The position numbers were made by a program, and so were the translations under genes. 64,000 nucleotides of DNA, taken from contig MU394153.1 of the NCBI GenBank assembly GCA_022578605.1, positions 30,634 through 94,633 on the forward strand. Direction: 5' to 3'. The notes under the pieces are model-generated. The model worked only from the letters and a program-made list of their open reading frames with translations, made no database searches and was not told where the DNA came from. Numbering within the stretch: position 1 is the first letter of the stretch; each line of letters opens with the position of its first letter. The stretch is from Camillea tinctor. Lineage: Eukaryota; Ascomycota; Sordariomycetes; Xylariales; Xylariaceae. Below are positions 25,193-35,152 of this stretch, piece by piece.

Positions 25193-27325
25193 ATGGCAGG
25201 ATTCAAAAGCATCCCGGCGAAAATCTCGAATATTATCAATAAGCACAGAAACTCCAGAAATCTATGCGAGATTTGTAAAGGAGTTAATTTTGCAGATGAC
25301 CTAAAAGGTGGTCAACCGGCGCAAATCACGTACAAGTTCGGGACTCTAGGGGACATACGAAAGCGGTCATCCTCCTGTCCCCTTTGCGAACTGATACTAC
25401 AATGCATGTTAGATGATAGGATCCTCCACTGGCAACCAAAAGAGTATTATGAGACGCACGAGATTAGGGTAATCCAACAGTCCCAGCCAAATCAGAAGGG
25501 TCAAAGGAGACTGAGCTGTCAACCGCTGCCACTATCTTCCAGGCTTCTCGTTTCTTCCGACTTGAAAGGTTTCGACAGAATCATATCTGGGGAGCATATC
25601 GAGTTCAACTATATAAGCAACTGGTTGGATACTTGCCGGCATGAACATACAAAATGTTGGCACGAAGCTACTGCTAGCTCCAATGTGGACACTAGTTTCT
25701 TCCGCGCTATAGATGTGCATGAACTTTGCATCGTGTCTATTCCCATCACCTCGAAGTACATTGCCCTTAGCTATGTATGGGGCGGCGCCCCTCCTTACAA
25801 GTTGACGAAAGCCAATAAGGATGAACTTATGAGCCCATTTGGACTAAAGGCCCATTGGGAGGAAATACCACTGACTATTCGCGACTCAATAGACTTAGTA
25901 CGGGGTATAGGGCAGCGATATCTCTGGGTTGATTCAATATGTCTAACCCAGGATGACGGTGAAGATATGGGAAAGGGTATTATGGCCATGGACCTGGTTT
26001 ACGAGCAGTCATTCCTTGCTATCGTAGCAGCTGGGGGGATAGATGCTAACTCAGGGCTACCTGGAGTTAAACCGGGATCTCGCACTTCTTCAAACCAAAT
26101 CATGGCTGAAGTGCTGCCAGAAGTAAAGCTTGTGCTCCGGCACTCTGTGGATGATCTTCTTAGAGCGGCGCGTTATAATAGCCGAGGATGGACGTGAGTA
26201 CATAATATGTTATGATAACTCATCCCGAGCTTAAGTTGTTTGATCTAATCTGAATAAATTCCCAGGTTCCAAGAATATTATTTATCTAGGCGAAAATTAA
26301 TATTCATCAACGATACGGTGTATTTTAAGTGTCATGAGGGATATTGGCCTGAAGTTGAAGATGGGCTTGTCGTCCGGCCTGATGCCGTTGCCGAACAGGG
26401 GCAGGTCTTGCACAAACTGAACGGCGACGTTTTTCATTTGCTTGGTCAGCTTCTTGTTAAGTACTCAACAAGGAGTCTGACTAACCAAAATGATGCGGTA
26501 AATGCTATGCTTGGAGTCTGTCGGCGGATATCAGACTATGCGCAGTGCCCTCTACTTTTGGGCATCCCAGTAATTGCATTCGACTGGTTTATACTATTTT
26601 ACCCGAATATAGATGGAATGCAACGTCGAAGAGAGTTTCCGAGCTGGGCTTGGTCAGGCTGGGTAGGCGAATACTATTATAGCTCTGGGTCTGGAAATGT
26701 AGCTAAATGGCAGGCTACTTGTACTTGGATCATATGGTATAAAAGAGAGCCAAATGGGCGATCGAGCTTGGTACGCGCTGAAAATATGATGGTGGATGAT
26801 TCTGATAGCAACCGTGGGGCTTCAAGCAAAGAACTGTTCGAACAGCTGCGTGATCCATCGCGCGTCCAGCCATCACGATATTTGACGGTTGATAGCCGTC
26901 CTTACCCTATTCTACAGTTTTGGACTATCTCGGTCCATTATGCATTACGTCAAATCGACCGAGATAATGCAGATAAAATGATGTGGGCGTTTGGGATTTA
27001 CTGGACACAAGCAACATATGAGGTCCTGGGTCCGAACGGATCGAATTGCGGATTTGTATCTCTGGATAATGTGAATCGCGTGAAAGGAGCTTACGATAGC
27101 GTGGAGTTGATCGTTATCGCTGATTCTCCAGAGAAGGTCTGCCTACCAGGAGATGGGCAGAAGGCGCAGAGTCAGACGACTGACGTAGCTCGATTCTGCT
27201 GGGTTTTATTAATTGAATGGGAAGGGGAAGTTGCTGAACGAAAAGGTATAGGGAAGATCTATAGAAATGTCCTTACTTCAGAGATTAACCTTGGGGAGAA
27301 ATGGAAGGAAATCTGTCTTGCCTGA
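25193..27325 (+). CDS. HET-domain protein, apparently intact
   Basis: HET-domain proteins take part in recognition of non-self during hyphal fusion and can trigger cell death. Predicted exons are 25193-26193 and 26266-27325; the 72-bp intron (GTGAGT, CTAAT, CCCAG) rejoins SRGWT to FQEYY. The product is 686 residues. HET signature blocks are IALSYVWGG (190-198) and RYLWVDSICLTQDD (242-255), and the SRGWTFQE motif crosses the intron. The N-terminus has two C-x2-C pairs (CEIC, CPLC) typical of this family. The start has the favourable context ACAAAATGGC. The C-terminal half has no recognised domain. It lies 0.9 kb from the RIP-mutated element yet shows no RIP damage. It is the only one of three HET genes in the window without a visible break. 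Confidence 0.85.
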
Positions 27326-28083
27326 AATCAGTGGAGTTATTATGCAGTCAGTTTAGGATAGTTTATTATGCTAGAGTAGTCCAGATTCTGACATGTTAAT
27401 AACACACAGCTAGTCGTTGCGAATGAGTATCGGGAAACCATTATAGCATGAGACAAAGGTTTCCAAAATGACCAAGTGGTCATTGTGGCCCAATTCTGTA
27501 TTATATATCTAAAGCTTTACTCTACCGTTCTACGTTATTCGCTCTGTTCGGTGCATCTATATGAATATATCAATATATGGTGCAAGACGTTCTGTTTAAA
27601 TATTGTGTGTTCGATATCCCATTAGCGGCGAATAAAGCATCAAAAATGCTCTTAAAATTGACTACGAAGAATGAATAATTGCAATTTATAAGTTCATGTT
27701 AATTACCCAGATTTTAGAATTACGTGTGTGTAGATTCCTCAAAGGAGTGGTGCCGCAGCCATATAACATGATACAAGTGGATCATAAAATGATAGGCCTA
27801 TCATTGGTTGCTGTGCCCCCAATTAGCATACTGACCTAATCATTTGTATGCAGTAACCATGATGTCGTATATGAGTAGACTTATGTATGAATCATTTCCA
27901 ACTAGTTCTCTTGTAGATCCCCCTGCCACCATTTCTGTCTCCTCCACCTTAACCGAGGTTACCTAGGTAGGTCCTGTATCCGTGAATCCTCTCTATTTCT
28001 AGACTATATATGTATTTAAAAGTCGTGGTCTCGCTTATTTGATATAACCTACCTAGACATATTCTATTGAGGATATGTATTGA
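27326..28083. other. Intergenic region between HET gene and dehydrogenase gene
   Basis: No gene-like frame. A stretch around 27465-27510 (AGTGGTCATTGTGG, AATTCTGTATT) is also found at about 5421-5455, hinting at another short dispersed repeat, but no boundaries could be fixed. Confidence 0.35.
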
Positions 28084-28146
28084 TGTCACGGACTATATAT
28101 GAGCTAATAGTCAAAAAGCTATTAGCATTTGCTTTTTAGCTTTACA
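28084..28146 (+). mobile_element. Micro-LTR insertion, copy B (63 bp), next to a start codon
   Basis: It starts TGTCACGGACTATATATGAG and ends TTAGCTTTACA. It is flanked by a perfect 5-bp duplication ATTGA (28079-28083 and 28147-28151). The palindrome arms are GCTAATAG and CTATTAGC. The second duplication copy ends 12 bp before the ATG of the dehydrogenase gene at 28164, so the element occupies its core promoter or 5' leader. Confidence 0.8.
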
Positions 28147-28163
28147 ATTGAAAATTGGCCGAT

Positions 28164-29127
28164 ATGCCTAAAACTTGGTTGATAACAGGATGCTCTACTG
28201 GATTTGGTGAGCTGTTTGTCCGACAGCTTCGAAGCTTGGGGGAGAATGTCATCGCAGCAGGACGAAATTCAGAAACAAAGCTATCGCATCTCAAAGACAC
28301 CGGAGCTAGCATTATGGATCTGGATGTTACGGCACCGGAGGATGAAATTGAATCTAAGATGGCTTATGCATGGAACATATACCCGAATGGGATTGATGTA
28401 GTTGTCAACAATGCTGGCTATATTTTGTATGGCACATTTGAGGAGTTGAGGTATGTTGTTGGTATTATATAGACCACACCAATTGCATAGCTAATAGTTA
28501 CTTAGGCAAAAGCATCTTGAAGATGTTTTCAAGACTAATTTCCATGGACCTCTCAATATCACCAGGGCATTATTACCTAAGTTACGCGCCAAGGGAAATG
28601 GCACACTTCTTTATATGGGCTCCCAAGCTGGCTGGCATGCTGATGCGACCGCTACCGGCTATTGCGCGTCTAAACATGCTCTTGAAGGTAGTGAGATTTA
28701 TTTACATTCTATTCATACCACTGTAGCTAATCAAGCCTTTTTAGGTGCTGTTGAATGCCTCAGCCTTGAATTAGCCCTCTTTGCACCTGATATCAAAGTG
28801 CTCATTGTTGAGCCGGGGTACTTCCGTACAAAGGCATTTTATAATATCAGCTATGCAATCCCTGGCACGTCGGAAGTGGCCCAATTTCATGCTACTGTAC
28901 AGGAAGGTGTAAAAGCCCAGTTAGGAAAAGAGCCAGGGAATCCTGAGAAAGCCGTTGGTATCATGATTGACCTTGTCCGAGGCACTGGCATAGCGGCCGG
29001 AAAAAAGGTTCCACTTCGAGTACCACTAGGAAGCGACGGATGGGCAAGAATAAGATATAAGTGTGAGACTGTCATGAATATTTGCGATGACTGGGAGCAA
29101 GTGGCCAAAAGCACAGATTTCGAATAA
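28164..29127 (+). CDS. Short-chain dehydrogenase/reductase
   Basis: An NAD(P)-dependent oxidoreductase of the classical SDR type. Predicted exons are 28164-28450, 28506-28687 and 28745-29127; the introns (55 and 57 bp) are GT-AG and in phase. The product is 283 residues. The cofactor motif TGCSTGFG is at residues 8-15, NNAG at 82-85, and the catalytic Ser135, Tyr148 and Lys152 (GYCASK) are all present with normal spacing. The block VEPGYFRTKAF follows, as in retinol-dehydrogenase-like fungal SDRs. I chose the ATG at 28164; no upstream ATG is in frame. The substrate is unknown. The neighbours (O-methyltransferase remnant, FAD monooxygenase, regulator) suggest a tailoring role in a secondary-metabolite pathway. 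Confidence 0.85.
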
Positions 29128-30032
29128 TGTCTAACTAATACAATAAGCAAAAATAAAGGATACGTATTTTGCCGTACTTGATGGCGAAGGTATTTAAATA
29201 ATGTAAAACCATTTACAGTAGGAACTGTTAATACTTACCATCGCGATCGCGTCTATATATACTAAGAGGGAATGGAGGATATAACATAATGTTGTAAGGA
29301 CCATAGGAACCAAGAACCTGTTTCCTTTTACTTTTACAGGTCACGTCGGCGTTATTAATTAGCTTAAATCAATACATTCCTATATTAATATTCTTTCTAT
29401 ATATCCTACCTAGATACCTAGGTATTTATAAATAAATAGTATAATGGTTAAATGTCGTAAATTGAAGATTATGGTTTTATCGCTTTTATATATGTGTATA
29501 GTTTCGAGGCACATAAGAAATTGATTTTTCAACTATCGATGCGAAGCAGAAGGGGGACAAGCTCTTACCTATATACATGAAATGGTGGAGCTGTAGCTTC
29601 AGGGTAGCAAGATAGTAAGGTCACGTGATCACCCCGTGTGCGTACCTATGCTCATGGGAATGCCTTTACACGCGACAGGTTTCTAATCCCTCATAGCTAC
29701 CGTGGGAATAACAAAGACACTGTAGGAATAGGCAACCAGATTTAAGTTGTTTTTAAGAGAGCTTAATTGTATAGGACTATCCGCAAGAAACAATTGTAAT
29801 GTTTGCAAGTATGTTAGGTATTAGTTAAGTTACGGGACTTGACAATAACCTATCTTTTATCTCCCGTGACCCGTCCTAGTCTTAAGAAAAGGCTCACATA
29901 AAATACAGAATCGGGGTATAGAGACCATTTGGTCATAGTGCGAAACTGATTGATCGCTTGCTTCAGATGATTGCCTAACAAAACTATGATAGGCCTCGGA
30001 GGTTGTAGCTAGAGGCTGCAAGGTCTTGTATG
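29128..30032. other. Intergenic region with a solo LTR
   Basis: Between the dehydrogenase and the methyltransferase remnant. It contains the solo LTR at 29478-29677. No other feature is supportable. Confidence 0.4.
29478..29677 (-). mobile_element. Solo LTR, TGTCGC...GCGATA family (200 bp)
   Basis: On the minus strand it begins TGTCGCGTGTAAAGG and ends TATATAAAAGCGATA. A perfect 5-bp duplication (GGTTT on the plus strand, 29473-29477 and 29678-29682) flanks it. It aligns with the plus-strand copies at 40136 and 41411. The termini TGTCGC and GCGATA are imperfect inverted repeats. Confidence 0.85.
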
Positions 30033-30836
30033 TTATAAAACAACCTCGACCAGGCCTTCGGTACCCTCTTCTTTGTTATAGATACCAGCGACCTTAAGGC
30101 CACAACTCTCAATCAAAGCCAACCACTCGCTTTCTGTTCGCTTCTGGGAAGAAACTTGGGCCCTCATGAACATGTCAAGGGATATATGTTGCCACAAGGC
30201 ATTTTCATTCGCAACAACCTAGAACCTGATGTTAGTAAAAGGAAATGAAATTCAAGTTGAAGAAACTCCACAATATCCTTGCTTAGGTAGTTACTAGAGA
30301 GGCTGGCTGAAGGGCGGATGATTAAGGGTACGTTAATGCTTCATTTTGAAACACATACACATTCATTGATAAGTATCTTTGAATGCCCTGGCTCCATTGT
30401 ATCTTTCAGGTGCCCAAGTATCTTGCAACATTGCTCATCGGGCCAATCATGCAGAACGGAACGCATGATGTAAGCGCGCGCGCCCTTAATTGGCTGTGGC
30501 GCGTAAAAGTCGTGGACTTTGAGCTCAATACGGTCTTCTCCTACACCCATCGACCTCGCAGCAGCTATAGCCTCGGGGATCTCTTGAAGTAACTGCCTAC
30601 CTTTATAATTGGGAACTCTGGCTAGAAAATCTTGCAAAATTGACCGGTCCCGCCGCCAACATCAACAAAAGCGGATGTATCACCATTGTCCTTCAGGCCG
30701 TTGACTAAGTGTTCATTCACGGGGTACACATCAGACCAGCTGGGTCGGTGAATTCGAAGTGTGTAAACATACTCGGGGAAGGCTTGAAACACGTCCGGGT
30801 GATCCGTTAGCCAAGTGAACGCAGAGCCATATTTGT
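30033..30836 (-). pseudogene. O-methyltransferase pseudogene (COMT-like), 5' truncated and frameshifted
   Basis: Remnant of an S-adenosylmethionine-dependent O-methyltransferase. Reading from 30836, the SAM site VDVGGGTGQ is intact, but one base is missing near 30638-30639, shifting the frame before LQDFLARVPNYKG. Downstream, VLHDWPDEQ (with the usual catalytic His) is intact. A 140-bp intron (30219-30358, GTATGT, TACTAAC, TAG) leads to the final exon 30033-30218, ending LVEVVL. The N-terminal dimerisation half expected for the family is absent; sequence upstream of about 30836 is non-coding. With truncation plus frameshift it should be inactive. It probably belonged with the SDR and FAD monooxygenase on either side. 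Confidence 0.8.
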
Positions 30837-31336
30837 ATATATGGATGATTAACTCGTTAACTTTTAAACGCTTTTATTTTCTCTTCCCTTTTCTTTTTAA
30901 TATAACTGCCTTCTAAGCTATATGGGCTTTATAAAGTGTTTTCACGCCACTATTAACAGTAGTTTGCGCACGGATGATAAATAGAAAGTAGGGGGGTTGC
31001 CGACATCTACCTAGTTGTCAAGAGACTTAGTTTCTCAGTCATCGCAATCCAGTTCTATATACTTCAGTTCATTCATTCAGATTGTCAGCGATCCATCGCC
31101 AACTTTCATAGTTGGCGCTGGAATCATTTATTCTTTTCTCGTATTATCTCTAACCAAATAATATGATGGTTAAGTGTCGTCCATTAGGGACTAACTGTAG
31201 TCCCTAGTCCCTCACAACATCCTACAACCGAGTGTAGGGGATCTCCCCTATCTCCAGTTCAATAGCACAATTATTCAGTTGAAGTTAATTCTTAATAATT
31301 TATCTCTCCATTCACCTACAAAGCTATGTTGGAATC

Positions 31337-31483
31337 TGTTGAATTTAGGTAGGTTGCCATAAGGTGTATTAGGATGTTGTGGGAGAGAAGATAGGTAGGC
31401 CTTAAGGGCCTACCAGTAGTACCTAGGTTAGTATCTTATATATACAGTATAAGTGTGGGGCGCACAGACCATTCACTTCAACA
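31337..31483. mobile_element. Solo LTR, TGTTGAA family (147 bp)
   Basis: Its ends are exact inverted repeats, TGTTGAA and TTCAACA. The flanks GAATC (31332-31336) and TAATC (31484-31488) agree at four of five bases. It contains a near-palindrome GTAGGCCTTAAGGGCCTAC and a TATATATA stretch. Its reverse complement aligns end to end with 38203-38337 (shared ACACCTTATGGCAACCTACC), confirming both boundaries. Confidence 0.75.
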
Positions 31484-31558
31484 TAATCCTACACCTGTTC
31501 CCCTATTCCCAGCTCGCAGTTTTTTTTTCTTTCCCCAACATATCTTTCTTGGGTTTTA

Positions 31559-31620
31559 TGTCACGGACTATATAAGACCCAATTGCCTTTGGGCAATTGG
31601 CATATGTCTTTTGCGCCACA
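31559..31620 (+). mobile_element. Micro-LTR insertion, copy C (62 bp)
   Basis: It starts TGTCACGGACTATATAAGAC and ends TTTTGCGCCACA, with palindrome CCCAATTGCC / GGGCAATTGG. The flanks are TTTTA (31554-31558) and TATTA (31621-31625), four of five matching. Alignment with copies A and E is nearly complete, including GGCATATGTCTTTTG. Confidence 0.7.
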
Positions 31621-31658
31621 TATTATCAAGAGTAAATACTCAGAATTCACTCATAATA

Positions 31659-33353
31659 TCATTCTTGGTGTGATTTTGCCCACTTGAACTCAGGGATAGT
31701 GTCTATGAAGGGCTTTTTCAAAAAAACACCTCGTAGCCTTGCCCAGATACAAGCAAGATTAAGTAGCTGCGCAAAAATAAAGAAGAATAGTCGACCAGAT
31801 AATGTGCTTGAATCTATAGGCTGAAAATACGATGTTAACCTAATACGCACATTAAGAAGGGGGAACCTACCACGAAATTATTTCCTCCGCTTTTTTTCAC
31901 CCATGCAAAAGCTCTTGGGACCATTTCGTTTTCATACTTCTTGAGAGCCACTTCGATATGTGCACGAGATATTGGTTTTCCCAGCAATTTTGCTCTTTGG
32001 ACCATCTCGCTAATCAATGGTAGGATCACCGCAGCGTCATACATTGATTGATTGCCACCCATACCCCTTCCATGGTTAGCGTTATGTTTCTGTCTAATAT
32101 GCCGAGGAACTAACCGTGGAGGAAGCATTGCATGAATTGAATCCCCCATTAGCCAAACTCGGGGGTGACCTTTCTCGATTACACCTGATGAGTGTCGTAC
32201 ATTCTCTCTCCAGTGCTTTGCGGGTTTTGTCGCGACTCTAGGTGTGTAAATATGCAAAGGGGCGCCCCTAGCCAGCTCTACTATCTCGCGACTGGTATCA
32301 ATTAGATCTTATTTACCTCATTCATTCGAGGCTTTAATAGAAATCCCCTTACTGTTCAGATGACCAGGAACTAAGACGATCCGCAATAAAATTCCATTGT
32401 TCTTCGTTACTTGCATCTCCGAGTCCATCGGGAATAGTTTGCTTTTCAACATTCAATCCAATCATGCATGATGAGAGGGTCTTGTCATACGCTTCTTCAT
32501 CCTCCTTTTGCGTGACACGGTTTCCATGCTTGTCAAATGTTCTTGGAAGGTAGACTAGAATACGACCATTAGAATTAATACTTCCAGAGCACCGTTTTGA
32601 GCAATGAAAACAAACCCCCGAAGAAAAAAGACATCCCGTCTGCCCAGGTCATGATAGGACCGCCAAATAAACTTTTTGACATTCTTGAAAAACGCTCTGT
32701 GGGGAGGTCGCATTTAGCGGCTAGTGCAACATGCTGCTTGATCGGTTTTATGCTGTTGAGTCCAACTTGGGCGTTCACCTATACACTTTTAGAATCTCAA
32801 GAAACAATACTTGTTAAAGAATGACTCTAAAGCTTACCTTTGAATAGCTACCATCCGCGCCAATCAAGAGGTGGCAATCATCTTTGGACCCATCGTGGAA
32901 CCAAACACGTATGCATTCCTGCGCCATTCCTTCGTTGATAACTTCATAACTGTCGAAACACTTCTCATACTGAACCTTTCCAGCATCAAAAATAGGATCT
33001 GATAAAGCGTCTCTCAAGGTTCCTCGGTTGATTGGCGCGTTCTTTCCATAGGTAGGGTATTTCCCTAGGTCTAGTAAGAGGGTGAAATCTTTATGAACAA
33101 CTCTTGGCGCCTCCGATTCCATCCCACTAGCTGGGCCAAATTTCTCAACAACAGACCGTAGGTGTTCGGGCGAAAGACACGCCCTCATGCCAACTATAGC
33201 CGGGGTTGTGAGGCGGATTTGGAATCCTTCACGCTTCGAGTGACGCTCTTCTCGTTCGTAGACTTGAACATCGATATCGTTACGCATGAGTCCATTGGCC
33301 ATCAGACTTCCAGCGAGGCCGGCACCGATTATAATTACCCTAAAATGTTCCAT
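31659..33353 (-). CDS. FAD-dependent monooxygenase (class A, UbiH-like)
   Basis: A flavoprotein expected to hydroxylate or epoxidise an aromatic or polyketide substrate using NAD(P)H. Six predicted exons, 5' to 3': 32838-33353, 32616-32778, 32353-32554, 32115-32291, 31871-32066 and 31659-31820, totalling 471 residues with all phases consistent. The Rossmann FAD motif GAGLAG is at residues 10-15. The NAD/FAD motif LIGADGSYS closes exon 1, and the FAD-ribityl motif GDSIHAMLPPR and RGMGGNQSMYD follow. A C-terminal hydrophobic segment (RLFFFIFAQLLNLACIWARL) suggests membrane association. An apparent frameshift near 32615 is resolved by a 61-bp GTTTGT-TCTAG intron. It is a plausible tailoring partner of the adjacent methyltransferase remnant and SDR. 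The substrate is unknown. Confidence 0.8.
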
Positions 33354-35152
33354 TATTTTACTAGCATGGGGTTGGAGGGGGGTAACTATTTAGTTTCGGT
33401 TGAAACTGGGAGATGACTTTGGGTTCAATCTTTTGAATAAATGTGGATGATTATCTCACGCTTCTATGTAATAAATATGTAAGTCACATTATGGTTAGTA
33501 CCTACCTAGGTATGTAGACTATCATCTATTATCACGAGTCAGATCGGAGCGGGGCCGGACTCTGGTCTGCACGGAAATGTGGAGGAGGCAGACGCCGGCA
33601 GGAATAACAAACGGCATCAACTTTGTGACACTTCGGCTTATTGAGCAATTTCTATATTGTTGGGTAATGCAACCGTCGTTGTTCTATAAGTAAGTATCTA
33701 TAGCTACTGCTATCATATAGATCGGTTATATAATATACATTCTTCATCGGTATACCCTTTTTACTCCCTAGGAAGTACCTAGCCTGATGCCTTTTTGCCG
33801 CACGACCCCGTGCCACTAAATCTACCTTGACGTACGCAATCGGGAGCAAACTTATGAATGTCCTGATAGAATACGTAAAGATCATGTTGACCATAGGAGG
33901 CATATTTGTAAAATTCACGTATCGAGAGAATGTCCAATATAGTAGTTATTCACATTTATTAGAAGTCGGAATCTATCCGTAGGTGCATATTCATCTATAT
34001 ACCTGTGTACGAACCTAAATCATACCGACACGTACCGCTTAATAAGCGGAAACCACCCTCAATGCCATATTATAATTTGACAAAGCCTCCCTTAGTAGAA
34101 GTATCACATGTTCGACTAGAAATTTAATACTCTTACATATACACTAAAGCAAACTTTCCGAAAATCGCCAAGCCGAACAGAGTTGTGTTTTATCATTTAT
34201 GGAGTATGCAAATATCGGAAATGCCGAGAATGCTTCACTCTATAACTTGAGGACAATCGCCATATTCACTCAAGATGAACTGATTTACCCAAGCCCCACA
34301 TCCCGAAATTGAAGGACTTATTCGAAACTATAATACATAATTGTGGTGTCGGGGGAGAAAATGTATCCCAAAGTTATAGGTTTATGCACTCAATTCTGCC
34401 TTGATATCCTTCAGCAACGTCAGTGGATCCTTTTTGTAACGTCAAGTGTTGAATGAATTATCGGATTCTCCGACAGGTATTAGATTTCTAGAAGGACAAG
34501 ACACTAGGGTAGGACGGTAATAATAGACGTTATCTAGTCGGGGAGTTGCGAATCTTCACCATCGTGAAGTGATAGGAACAAGAGCTGGCAACTACACTAG
34601 CTATCTGTACTCCACGACAAATATAGGTTAGGAAATTTTATAAATTTCATTCTATCTAGGTATGTTTTTCTCCTCTTTCTCATCACAATTCTTGTCATGT
34701 CCAATAGTAGTGTTAAATAGGCTTTCCAAGTTGACCATTATTTCTCAACATATGGGTGAACTAGATTATAATAGAGATACATACAAAACATGTTAGCTAT
34801 CTATTTGATCAAGATATGTCATCCCGGTCTATCAAAGTCGGTTTTCAAGTGCTAGCCAAGGTGACGCTAACATAAACCGGAACATCCGAGTTACATGCGA
34901 ACTACCCCATAATGAACCCCATTTTGCGGGGTTGAACAAGGGTAAAGAAATAGGAAATACACTAGCAACCTGCTTAGTAATTTACCATGTCTTGCGGCCG
35001 GTCTGGCACCGTACCTAGGGATGCCCCTGACTTACCCATCCCTAACATTCTCCATCCCCAACTTATTTTTTACTACTACTACTGGCTGTGAATAAAAATA
35101 CGAATATGAATATTATGAGTGTTGGAATATAGATTTTATTCCTAGATTCACC
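33354..35152. other. Gene-poor region, 1.8 kb
   Basis: No family signature or exon chain is visible in either strand. It separates the monooxygenase from the regulator and contains the promoter of each. Confidence 0.4.

Larger units (their letters stand above)
30837..31658. other. Intergenic region with a solo LTR and a micro-LTR
   Basis: It contains the solo LTR at 31337-31483 and micro-LTR copy C at 31559-31620, only 75 bp apart. The part nearest the methyltransferase remnant shows no trace of its missing N-terminal half. Confidence 0.45.

Noticed and set aside
32555..32615. Apparent frameshift in the FAD monooxygenase between the frame ending in FFFGGLFS and the downstream frame
   Set aside because: A 61-bp intron with donor GTTTGT and acceptor TTCTAG joins MSFFFG directly to VYLPRTF in phase, as expected for the family.
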